DNA from: Sphingomonas colocasiae
Lineage (GTDB): Bacteria > Pseudomonadota > Alphaproteobacteria > Sphingomonadales > Sphingomonadaceae
Length of the DNA: 64,000 bases
Assembly (NCBI RefSeq): GCF_019880585.1
Contig: NZ_JAINVV010000012.1
Location: 248,001 to 312,000 of the forward strand
Reading direction: 5' to 3'
Shown: in pieces, positions 51,027-59,347 of the stretch
Layout: every line of letters starts with the position of its first letter
Numbering within the stretch: the stretch's first letter is position 1
Notes under the pieces: generated by a model
What the model saw: only the letters and a program-made list of their open reading frames with translations
Database searches by the model: none
What the model was told of the DNA's origin: nothing
Translations under genes and position numbers: made by a program

Positions 51027-53474
51027 TCAGAATCGGGAGGTCAGCTGCAGCATCACCTGCCGCCCGCGATTGGGGAGGCCCATCAACTGCGAGGTGATTC
51101 CGGGTGTCACGGGTGCGCCCGGCTTTTCCGCGACATAGGAGGAATAATATTCGTTGCTCAGGTTGCGGCCGATCAGCGCGACTTCCCAGCGCTGGTCAGC
51201 CGATCCCAGCCGGACCGATGCGTCGAACAGCCAATAGGATGGCTGGATGCCAGCGGGATTGCCGTTCTCGAGCGCGAAATATTTGTCGCTGTAGCGGGTA
51301 TTGCCGGTCAGTCCGAACAGCAGGCTGCCCGAAACGGGCACGTTGACGTCGAACCCGGCATTGGCCGTCCAATCAGGCGCGCGCGCCAGCGCCACGCCGC
51401 TGAGATCCTGCGAGAAGGTGCCGTTGCCGTTGGAGACATTGCAGCCCAGCGCCGCGGTCTGCCCCGTCCAGCAGCCCGCGATATAATCAAGGAAGCGCGC
51501 ATTGCTGTAGGCGATGCCGCCATTGAGCGTCAGCCAGTCATTGGGCCGTGCGTTGAAATCGAGTTCAACGCCCTTCACCCGCGCCGAAGCGGCATTGGTG
51601 ATCCGGAAACTCGTCGTCGCGGCATCGAACGAATTCACCTGAAGGTTCGAATAGCGATAGGAATAGACGCTGGCGGTGACGGTGGCGCGACGATCGAAGA
51701 CACGCGCCTTGATACCGCCTTCGAAGCCCTTGATGCGCTCGGCATCGAACCGGATCGAGTCGACGGTGATGGTGGCGGGAATCAGGTTGGTGCTGATCCC
51801 GAATCCGCCCGATTTATAGCCGGTCTTGTACGCGACATAGGTGGTGAGGTCGCTGGTCGGGCGCCATGTCAGCGTGATTTCCGGCGAATAATTGCTGTCG
51901 GAATAATTGTCCGCGAACAGCTTGCCCTGCGGGGCGAGGACGACACCCGAGAGCGGCGGGTGGACATAGGTGTTGACCAGTGTCGAGTCCTTGGTTTCGT
52001 GCGTGTAACGCACGCCGCCGGCAAGTTCGAGTTCGGGGACGATCTTCCAGATCAGCTGCCCGAACAGCGAATAGGTATCGCCATCGGTATGGCCGGGCTT
52101 TTCCCAAGTGTGATATTTGCCCGTGGCCGGATCGACGGGCAGCGGCGCGATCAGCACGGTATTGATGAAATCGAGCTTCGTGTTCTGATAATAGGCGCCG
52201 ACCATGAAGTTGACCGGACCATCGAAGGTCGAGAGCAGCCGCAGCTCCTGGCTCAACGAGGTGAATTTCTCCGTCTCGGCGGAGTCATAGGCCATGTAGA
52301 CGGTCGCATCATAATTGTCGGAATATTTCGTGTTGCTCTTGAAGAGGCCCGTCACCGATGCGATGTTGAAATTCTCGGTTTCGTAATTGGCCTGCAGGCT
52401 GCCGAGCAGCATCTTGATCTTGCTATAGGGATTCTGCTTCGCGGTCGGCCAATTGTCCGCATAGCCGTTGGGCAGCGCACCGTTCGAATAATTGCGGTTG
52501 AATTTGCAATCGCCGAAGGGGTCGACCGCGACGGCCGGATTGCCCGCATAAACGACGACCGGCGTCGCGAAGGCGCCGCAATTGTAAAGCTGCTGGCCAG
52601 CGGATGGCCCGTCATTCTCGTTGATCATGCCCGCGATCTTCAGATTCGCGCTGAACGGGCTGTCGACAGGTTCGAATGCGAGCGTGACGCGACCGACAAA
52701 TTCCTTGTCGCCGGGGCGCGACGTCCTGGGCGCCTGTGGCAGGTTATTGGGCCCGGCGAAGGGCGAACTGGTGAGCTGGCCCGCGGTATTCCGCAACCAG
52801 CCATCCATGTTGCGGTAGCGGACCGCGACGCGCGCGCCGAAAACATCCGACAGCGGCCCCGATACCGCGCCTTCCACGATTGCCTCGTCGGCGACGAATT
52901 CATAACCGATCCGGCCATAACCCGACAGCTCCTTGGTCGGGTTGGCCGAACTCATGTTGATGACGCCCGCCGGGCTGTTCTTGCCGAAGAACAAGGCCTG
53001 CGGCCCCTTCATCACCTCGACCTGGGCAAGATCGAGCAGACCGAGCGTCACGATGCGCGCGCGACCGGTCTGGACGCCGTCGACATTCACCGACACCGCC
53101 TGATCGAAACCGGCATTGGAGGGCGACGTCCCGATACCGCGCAGCACGATCACGCCGCCGCCGCCGCTCGTCGACTGGCCGATCGACAGTGACGGCGCGA
53201 GCTTGGCGAGGTCGCGCGAGTCGGTGACGCTCAGCCGCGACAATTGCTCGCCGCCGATCGCGCTGACCGCGACCGGCGCCTCCAGCAGGGTTTCCTTGCG
53301 CTGGCGAGCCGTCACGATGATGTCGGCGCTGTCGATACCGGATGATGCTTCGGCCTGACCGGCCGGTTCCTGCGCCCGGGCCGGCGCCGCGGCCATGAGC
53401 GCGGCCCCAGCAACCGACGCGCAGAGCAGTCCGAGCCGCAATCCCCCCGAAGATCTTTTGACCATTTCAGACAT
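51027..53474 (-). CDS. TonB-dependent receptor within the PQQ-dehydrogenase operon
   Basis: 815 residues from the ATG at 53474, which has GGAGG 7 nt upstream; a TTG at 53480 is also in frame. The signal peptide ends APARAQ. The TonB box-like DIIVTARQRKE, the plug (VEVMKGPQALFFGKNSPAGV) and a barrel ending LQLTSRF are present. There is no STN domain. Unlike the other receptor genes it is internal to its operon: fourth of nine, after aldehyde dehydrogenase, PQQ dehydrogenase and esterase. It probably imports the substrate or its periplasmic oxidation product. Confidence 0.95.
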   Translation of the reverse strand: MSEMVKRSSGGLRLGLLCASVAGAALMAAAPARAQEPAGQAEASSGIDSADIIVTARQRKETLLEAPVAVSAIGGEQLSRLSVTDSRDLAKLAPSLSIGQSTSGGGGVIVLRGIGTSPSNAGFDQAVSVNVDGVQTGRARIVTLGLLDLAQVEVMKGPQALFFGKNSPAGVINMSSANPTKELSGYGRIGYEFVADEAIVEGAVSGPLSDVFGARVAVRYRNMDGWLRNTAGQLTSSPFAGPNNLPQAPRTSRPGDKEFVGRVTLAFEPVDSPFSANLKIAGMINENDGPSAGQQLYNCGAFATPVVVYAGNPAVAVDPFGDCKFNRNYSNGALPNGYADNWPTAKQNPYSKIKMLLGSLQANYETENFNIASVTGLFKSNTKYSDNYDATVYMAYDSAETEKFTSLSQELRLLSTFDGPVNFMVGAYYQNTKLDFINTVLIAPLPVDPATGKYHTWEKPGHTDGDTYSLFGQLIWKIVPELELAGGVRYTHETKDSTLVNTYVHPPLSGVVLAPQGKLFADNYSDSNYSPEITLTWRPTSDLTTYVAYKTGYKSGGFGISTNLIPATITVDSIRFDAERIKGFEGGIKARVFDRRATVTASVYSYRYSNLQVNSFDAATTSFRITNAASARVKGVELDFNARPNDWLTLNGGIAYSNARFLDYIAGCWTGQTAALGCNVSNGNGTFSQDLSGVALARAPDWTANAGFDVNVPVSGSLLFGLTGNTRYSDKYFALENGNPAGIQPSYWLFDASVRLGSADQRWEVALIGRNLSNEYYSSYVAEKPGAPVTPGITSQLMGLPNRGRQVMLQLTSRF

Positions 53475-53515
53475 ATCCAATCCTCCACCCTTATATGTTC
53501 AGCTTGTTCATGGAC

Positions 53516-54451
53516 TCAGGTCGAAATCTCGCGCAGCTCCCCGATCGCCCGCTCCAGATGGGGAATGCCCGATGGAATGACTTTTCGAAGCGTCGCAATG
53601 CCATGCACATGGCCGGCCGCCTCGACATGCCGAACCACCACGCCGGCGGCGCGGCAGGCCTCGACATAAGCGCGCCCCTCATCGCGCAGCACGTCATGGC
53701 TGCAGGTCAGGACGACAACCGGCGGCAGCGACGCGGCAGCGACGCCCAGCAGCGGCGAGCAGTCCGGATCGGAGCGCCGTCCCGGATCGGGCGCGTAGCT
53801 GGCGATGAAATACGCCATGTCGTCCGCCGTCAGCAGATGCCCTTCGGCGAACGCGGCATAGGATGGTGCCCGGCGCGACAGATCGAGCACCGGATAGAGA
53901 AGAAGCAAAGCGCGAAGATCGAGCCCATCCGCCTTGCCGCGTGCTCCAAGTGCCGCGGCGAGCCCGCCGCCCGCGCTGTCGCCCGCGAGGACGAGTCCAT
54001 CCGCCCGACCCAGCGGAGACAGGCCCGATGCGACCCAGCGCGCGGCGGTCCGCATATCGTTCAGCGCCGCAGGAAAAACGGCCTCGGGAGATCGCCGATA
54101 GTCGACGCTCGCCACCCGCAAGCCCGCGTGCGTCGCGAGGAAGCGGCAGAAACTGTCGTGACTGTCGAGATCGCCGGTGACCCAGCCTCCGCCATGCGCG
54201 AAGAGGACGACCGGCCCTTCGGCGACGGCTCCGGCCGGCGTGTAGAAACGCAGCGGAACCGCATGCCCGTCCGCCGCGCACAAGCCATCCGCCGCATCGA
54301 CTCCGGCAAGCGGCGCATCATCGAACGACGCGCCCATCTGCCCGACCGCGGCGCGCGCATCCTCGACGGACATGCCGCGGAACGAAAGCTCCGGCCCCTG
54401 CGCGAGCAGCGCCAGCAGCGCCTGGGCATCGGGCGCGAGGCTAACGGCCAC
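53516..54451 (-). CDS. Carboxylesterase of the hormone-sensitive-lipase family
   Basis: 311 residues from the GTG at 54451, which overlaps the PQQ-dehydrogenase stop and follows AAAGGGGG; the open frame runs upstream to 54544 inside that gene. The HSL oxyanion motif is AHGGGWVTGD, the nucleophile elbow GDSAGGGLAA, the acid in CSHDVLRDEG and the histidine in AGHVHGI. No signal peptide, so cytosolic. It may hydrolyse an ester or lactone, for example one made by the Baeyer-Villiger enzyme encoded nearby. That link is an inference. Confidence 0.9.
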   Translation of the reverse strand: MAVSLAPDAQALLALLAQGPELSFRGMSVEDARAAVGQMGASFDDAPLAGVDAADGLCAADGHAVPLRFYTPAGAVAEGPVVLFAHGGGWVTGDLDSHDSFCRFLATHAGLRVASVDYRRSPEAVFPAALNDMRTAARWVASGLSPLGRADGLVLAGDSAGGGLAAALGARGKADGLDLRALLLLYPVLDLSRRAPSYAAFAEGHLLTADDMAYFIASYAPDPGRRSDPDCSPLLGVAAASLPPVVVLTCSHDVLRDEGRAYVEACRAAGVVVRHVEAAGHVHGIATLRKVIPSGIPHLERAIGELREIST

Positions 54452-56531
54452 CGGCACCCCCTTTTGCCCTGCCCGCGGCGGCGCGCGCCTCGGCCTGGAC
54501 ATAGAGCCGGATGCTTTCCGCATCGTCCGGGCTGAGCGAGGCACTGAAGCTCACCATGCCCCGCTCCGCCAATATCCCGTCCAGAACGACCGAGCGCCAG
54601 CCATCTCTGTCGGGAAGCACCCCGCTGCGCCGCAAATCCGGCGTGACGTTCGCAGAGAGCACCGCCGCGGAATGACAGCCCGAGCAGCGATCGGCATAAA
54701 GCGCGGCGCCCTTCTCCACCGCCGCCGGGGGCAGCGCCTCGCTCGTGAGGGCGAAGGGCAGCAGATCCGGACGCGGCGGCAGCTTCGCCTTTCCGCCCAG
54801 CTTGAAAACGAGCAGCCGGCCGTTCATGCGCGGGCGCGGATCGAACAGGTCGGGCAGCGCCAGCGCCATCGCGCCGCCATATCCGGCAAGGACCGCGACA
54901 TATTGGGTGTCGCCGATCCGATAGCTCATCGGTGCCGCGACAATTCCCGACTGGCTGTCGAACCGCCAGAGCGGCGTGCCGTTGCGGTCGTCATAGGCGA
55001 CGAACGCGCCGCCGCCCTCACCCTGGAAGACGAGCCCGCCGGCAGTCGCCAGCACGCCGCCATTTACCGGGCGCGGATGATCGACTTTCCAGGCCAGCGA
55101 CTGCGTCATCGGATTCCAGGCGATAAGCGCGCCGTGCAATGCCTCGCGCGCGGCCTTCATCTCGGCGGGCGTGCGCGGCGGCGGGGCGGCGGCGAGATCG
55201 ACACCCAGATTCCAGCGGCCGGGCCGATAGACGAAATTCTTCTCCTCACGGTAGAGGAAGGGGATCGATTGGGCGGGGATGTAGACGAGGCCGCTGCTCG
55301 GGCTGTAGGCCATGGGCTGCCAGCTATGCGCGCCGGGGCTGCCGGGCAGTCCGAGTTCGGGCTTCTCGTAGCGTGCATTGGCGGTTTCGATCGGCCGGCC
55401 GGTCTTCATGTCGATGCCGCTCGCCCAGGTCACCGGCACGAAATTCTTCGCGGAAACGAGCGCCCCGTTCGTCCGGTCGATGACGTAGAAAAAGCCGTTC
55501 TTGGGCGCCTGCATCAGCACCTTGCGTGCCTTGCCCTCGATCGTCAGGTCGGCGAGTATGATCGGCTGGGTCGCCGTGAAATCCCAGGTTTCGCCGGGAT
55601 TCTGCTGATAGTGCCAGAGATATTCGCCGCTGTCGGGATCGAGCGCGACGATCGAGGTGAGGAAGAGATTATCCCCCTTGCCGTTCGACCGGATGCGATG
55701 ATTCCAGGGCGATCCGTTGCCGACGCCGATATAGAGCTGATCGAGTTCCGGATCGTAGACGATCGCATCCCAGACGGTGCCGCCGCCGCCATATTTCCAG
55801 TAATCGCCCGCCCAGGTCGGCGCCGCCCTCGTTCGCAGCACCTCATCCGACGCCGCGCCATCGGGGCCCTTCGCGGGATCGCCCGGCACCGTGTAGAACC
55901 GCCACAACCGCTTGCCCGTCGCGGCATCGTAAGCCGAGACATAGCCGCGCGCGCCGAGGTCGCCGCCGCCATTGCCGATAAAGACCTTGCCTTTCGCGAC
56001 GCGCGGAGCGCCGGTGATCGTGTAGGGCCAGCCCTTGTCGAGCGTATCCGCGCTCCAGACGAGCTTGCCCGTCTTCGCATCGAGCGCGATGAGCCGTCCG
56101 TCGAGCGTGGCCGAGAAGATCTTGCCATCGGAATAGGCAGCGCCGCGGTTCACGACGTCGCAACAGGCCTTGATCGCCGTCTCGCCCGGCACGTGCGGAT
56201 CATATTGCCATATGAGCGCGCCGGTGGCCGCATCGACCGCGATCACCTTGCTCCAGGCGGTGGTCGCGTACAGCACGCCGTCGACGACGAAGGGTGTCGC
56301 TTCCTGGCCGCGATCGGTATCGAGATCGAGATGCCAGGCCAGGCCCAGGTCGCCGACATTGTCGCGATTGATTTCGCCGGCCTTCGAATAATGCTGTTCC
56401 AGCGGCGAACCGCCGCGCGACGACCAGCCGGCGGGATCCGCATCGTGCGAAGCGGCGGCACCACCCACGCCGTTGCAAGCCGTGAGCGCCAGCGACAGGA
56501 TGGCGGGCAGGAAAAGTCCGGCCGAACGCAT
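54441..56531 (-). CDS. PQQ-dependent quinohaemoprotein alcohol dehydrogenase, probable lipoprotein
   Basis: 696 residues. The N-terminus LSLALTACNG carries a lipobox, so the protein is probably anchored to a membrane facing the periplasm. An eight-bladed PQQ propeller (residues 40-580) shows WSSRGG, the vicinal disulfide pair in KACCDVVNRGA, and PWNHRIRS. A cytochrome c domain at the C-terminus has CSGCH near residue 617. It oxidises an alcohol to an aldehyde and passes electrons to the respiratory chain. It lies 3 nt after the aldehyde dehydrogenase gene. The soluble quinohaemoproteins of this class lack a lipobox, which makes this one somewhat unusual. Confidence 0.92.
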   Translation of the reverse strand: MRSAGLFLPAILSLALTACNGVGGAAASHDADPAGWSSRGGSPLEQHYSKAGEINRDNVGDLGLAWHLDLDTDRGQEATPFVVDGVLYATTAWSKVIAVDAATGALIWQYDPHVPGETAIKACCDVVNRGAAYSDGKIFSATLDGRLIALDAKTGKLVWSADTLDKGWPYTITGAPRVAKGKVFIGNGGGDLGARGYVSAYDAATGKRLWRFYTVPGDPAKGPDGAASDEVLRTRAAPTWAGDYWKYGGGGTVWDAIVYDPELDQLYIGVGNGSPWNHRIRSNGKGDNLFLTSIVALDPDSGEYLWHYQQNPGETWDFTATQPIILADLTIEGKARKVLMQAPKNGFFYVIDRTNGALVSAKNFVPVTWASGIDMKTGRPIETANARYEKPELGLPGSPGAHSWQPMAYSPSSGLVYIPAQSIPFLYREEKNFVYRPGRWNLGVDLAAAPPPRTPAEMKAAREALHGALIAWNPMTQSLAWKVDHPRPVNGGVLATAGGLVFQGEGGGAFVAYDDRNGTPLWRFDSQSGIVAAPMSYRIGDTQYVAVLAGYGGAMALALPDLFDPRPRMNGRLLVFKLGGKAKLPPRPDLLPFALTSEALPPAAVEKGAALYADRCSGCHSAAVLSANVTPDLRRSGVLPDRDGWRSVVLDGILAERGMVSFSASLSPDDAESIRLYVQAEARAAAGRAKGGAGGR

Positions 56532-56534
56532 CGC

Positions 56535-58043
56535 TCAGCCCTCGGCCAGATCGATATAGACGGATTTGGTCTCGAGAAAGGCCGCGAAGCCCTCTTCGCC
56601 CAATTCGCGGCCGAGCCCCGATTCCTTGAACCCGCCGAACGGCATCGCCGGATGGGTGACGCCATAGCAGTTCACCCAGACATTGCCGGCGCGCAACCGT
56701 CCGGCCAGGCGATGTGCCGTCCCGACATTGCTGGTGAAGATGCCGGCGCCGAGGCCGTAATTGGTATCATTGCCCAATGCCGCGACCTCCTCGATCTCGT
56801 CGAAGGGGGTCGCCACCACGACCGGCCCGAAAATCTCCTCCCGCACGATCCGCGCACTTGCGGACAGATTGGTGAAGACCGTCGGCTCGATGAAGAAGCC
56901 GTCGCCGCCGATCGCCTTGCCGCCGGCGACGATCTCGCCGCCTTCGGCCCGCCCCAGCGCGATATAATCCTCCACACGCCGGCGCTGCTCTGCCGAAATC
57001 AGCGGCCCGATCTGCGTTTCCGCATCCAGGCCACGCCCGACACGCAACACGCGCGCGATCTCCGCGACGCCCTCGACCACGCGATCGAACGATGCGCGCT
57101 GCACATAGAGCCGCGATCCCGCGAAACAGATCTGCCCGGTATTCGCGAATATCGCCTGCGCCGCCCCCGGGATCGCCCTTGCCATGTCCGCATCGTCGAA
57201 AATGACGCAAGGCGATTTGCCGCCGAGTTCGAGCGTCACGCGCTTCACGGTGTCGGCCGCCGCGCGCAGCACGGATTTGCCCGTCGCGGTGGAACCCGTG
57301 AAGGAGATCTTGTCGACGCCGGGATGCGCGACGAGCGCGGCCCCGGCATCGCCGAAGCCGCTGACGACATTGAGCACGCCGGGAGGCAGCCCCGCCTCGC
57401 TCGCCAATTCGCCAAGCCGAAGCGCTGTGAGCGGCGTGTTCTCCGCGGGCTTCACCACACAGGTGCATCCCGCCGCCAGGGCCGGAGCGACCTTGATCAT
57501 GAAACTTGCGATCGGCCCGTTCCATGGAATGATCAGGCCGACGACACCGACGGGTTCGAGCGCCGTATAGGCGTGAAAGGCCGCACCGCCGCCGGAAACC
57601 GCAGCCGAGGTATGCCGTCCGACCAGCCGACCCGCCATGCCCGCGAAATGGCGGAGCCAAGCGGCCGATGCGGCCACGCCCCATTGCGCGAAGCCAAGCG
57701 GCATGCCGTTGTTCAGAACCTCGAGCTCGGCGAGTTCGGCGGCATTGGCCTCAAGAAGATCGGCATAGCGCCACAGCAGGCGCGATCGGGCATCGGCGGC
57801 GATCCCGCGCCAGCCATCCGCCTCGAAGGCGGCACGCGCCGAAACGACCGCACGATCGATATCGGACGCTCCGCCACGCGCGGCACGCGCGATCGCGCGC
57901 CCGGTCGCGGGATCGAGAACATCGAACGCTTCATTGCCATCCGCCGGGCTGGCCGCGCCACCGATCCAAAGCCGGGGGGCGGCATTCGATACACGCGGAT
58001 GCACATGATCCATATCAACGGCGGAACTGTCGGCCACCAGCAT
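56535..58043 (-). CDS. NAD(P)-dependent aldehyde dehydrogenase, first gene of the PQQ operon
   Basis: 502 residues from the ATG at 58043, chosen for the strong GGGAGGAGG just before it; the open frame extends to 58106 (starting MWVTMPRDD). The catalytic cysteine is in ANTGQICFAGSR, the glutamate in VTLELGGKSPC, the cofactor motif FTGSTATGKSV and the asparagine in IPWNGPIA. It oxidises the aldehyde produced by the PQQ dehydrogenase, whose gene starts 3 nt after its stop. It is the upstream end of a nine-gene minus operon that extends to 43135. Confidence 0.93.
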   Translation of the reverse strand: MLVADSSAVDMDHVHPRVSNAAPRLWIGGAASPADGNEAFDVLDPATGRAIARAARGGASDIDRAVVSARAAFEADGWRGIAADARSRLLWRYADLLEANAAELAELEVLNNGMPLGFAQWGVAASAAWLRHFAGMAGRLVGRHTSAAVSGGGAAFHAYTALEPVGVVGLIIPWNGPIASFMIKVAPALAAGCTCVVKPAENTPLTALRLGELASEAGLPPGVLNVVSGFGDAGAALVAHPGVDKISFTGSTATGKSVLRAAADTVKRVTLELGGKSPCVIFDDADMARAIPGAAQAIFANTGQICFAGSRLYVQRASFDRVVEGVAEIARVLRVGRGLDAETQIGPLISAEQRRRVEDYIALGRAEGGEIVAGGKAIGGDGFFIEPTVFTNLSASARIVREEIFGPVVVATPFDEIEEVAALGNDTNYGLGAGIFTSNVGTAHRLAGRLRAGNVWVNCYGVTHPAMPFGGFKESGLGRELGEEGFAAFLETKSVYIDLAEG

Positions 58044-58106
58044 CCTCCTCCCTGCCGGTGCCGCCAGGGGCGCACCGAAATCATCGCGCGGCATTGTGAC
58101 CCACAT

Positions 58107-58446
58107 CTCTGCGGAAAGGGCCTATATCTACCGTTTCGTTCGACTGGTAGAAATTATGGCGAAAGGCGACAAACTGTCAATACTGTATATCGGCGCGCAA
58201 TATTGGAGCCCGTCAGAACCGCCGCGAAGCCATCCCAATTTTTGACAAATAATCATTTAAAATCATTTATTTATATCATATTCAAACAGCCGATTCCGGC
58301 AATTCTGGTCATCATATGATCAGTCGAAAATCGTATCCTCACGACACATCGCCGATAGCACGCGCTTGACTCGCCGTAGATCATATTTCATGATTTCGAC
58401 CTATCGGTAGATTATTGACCGGCGACGAGCCGGACGGGGAGCGGAC
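58107..58446. promoter_or_regulatory. AT-rich divergent control region between the PQQ operon and the SnoaL-ACAD-OYE operon
   Basis: 340 bp without a gene, much richer in A and T than the surroundings. A candidate plus-strand promoter is TTGACA (58242-58247), 17 bp, ATTTAT (58265-58270). A perfect inverted repeat TCTACC (58127-58132) and GGTAGA (58146-58151) lies near the minus-strand operon. An imperfect palindrome CCTATCGGTAGA (58400-58411) lies near the plus-strand gene. Both contain GGTAGA, so one regulator may control both directions. A palindrome ATCATATGAT is at 58311-58320. No regulator gene is adjacent. Confidence 0.5.
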
Positions 58447-59307
58447 GTGCCGACAGGCGATGCAGTTGATTCGCACGGTTTGCAGCCGCCGGCGCTGGCG
58501 ATCTTTCGCCGCTATGTGACCGAGTTCGTGAACCGGCATGATTTTTCGGTGCTGCCGCGGATCATGCAGCCGGACTACACGCTTCACACCTCAGGATTGC
58601 GGATCCAGGGGCGTGACGGGCCGTATCGCAACGCGGTCGCCCGGCAGATGGAGCAGTTTCCCGGCCTGCAATTCACGCTCCACCGGCTGTTCGTGACCGG
58701 CGACGCCGTCGGCGTCCACTTCACCGAACATGGCGCCTCGCGCCTGCATGGAGGCGCCAGGGCCGCCTGGCCCTCTATCGCGATCTATGAGTCGCGCGAT
58801 GGCTTGCTCGCGCAGTGCATGATCGAGCAGGACTATTACTCGCGCCGACGGCAACTGGCTTCGCGGGCGCCGGTGGCTGTCGCCGCGCCCGCCATCGCGC
58901 CATGGGACGAAACCGACGCCGAAACCGACCCGGCAGCCGAGGCCGCGGTCACCGCATGGCTCCAGGCCGGACGCTGGCTGGAGAGCAGGGATATCGACAT
59001 CGACGATTCCGGCGCCATGGGCGCGATCGAGGCGGTGCTCGACCATGGCGACGTCGCGCTGACCCGCATGATCTCCGGACGAACACGCTCGGGCGAATCG
59101 CACGTCGTTTTCCATGCGCTCCAGAGTGGCCCGGTCAGCCCCGCATTCGCCGCGGCGGCCGGCGGACGGGCCGGCGAGGCGGCAAGCCTGCACCTGAGCG
59201 GCTTCGTCACCCTGCGCGACGGCAGAGTCGCCGAAGGCAACATCATCCGCGATCGCTGGGGCCTGTTCCGGCGACTTGCCAATTCGAACGATCGGCACGG
59301 CGCATAA
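58447..59307 (+). CDS. Tandem SnoaL-like (NTF2-fold) protein
   Basis: 286 residues from the GTG at 58447, which has GGGGAG upstream. Two NTF2-like units are visible. The first (residues 10-135) has FVNRHDFSVLPRIMQPDYTL, GRDGPYRNAV and AIYESRDGLLAQCMIEQDYY. The second (150-280) has AAVTAWLQAGRWLESRD, RTRSGESHVVFHAL and FVTLRDGRVAEGNIIRDRWG. SnoaL-like proteins act as cyclases, isomerases, epoxide hydrolases or hydratases in polyketide, terpene or steroid pathways. The nature here is unknown. It heads a plus operon with an acyl-CoA dehydrogenase (41-nt gap) and an Old Yellow Enzyme. Confidence 0.82.
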   Translation: MPTGDAVDSHGLQPPALAIFRRYVTEFVNRHDFSVLPRIMQPDYTLHTSGLRIQGRDGPYRNAVARQMEQFPGLQFTLHRLFVTGDAVGVHFTEHGASRLHGGARAAWPSIAIYESRDGLLAQCMIEQDYYSRRRQLASRAPVAVAAPAIAPWDETDAETDPAAEAAVTAWLQAGRWLESRDIDIDDSGAMGAIEAVLDHGDVALTRMISGRTRSGESHVVFHALQSGPVSPAFAAAAGGRAGEAASLHLSGFVTLRDGRVAEGNIIRDRWGLFRRLANSNDRHGA

Positions 59308-59347
59308 CGGCCGACCGCTCCAGACATCAGAACAAGGAACGAACAGA

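Noticed and set aside
54372-58319. A 1315-codon open frame on the plus strand opposite the PQQ dehydrogenase and aldehyde dehydrogenase genes
   Set aside because: Low-complexity, arginine-rich translation with no domain; it mirrors two well-supported genes on the other strand. Long antisense frames are common at this GC content.
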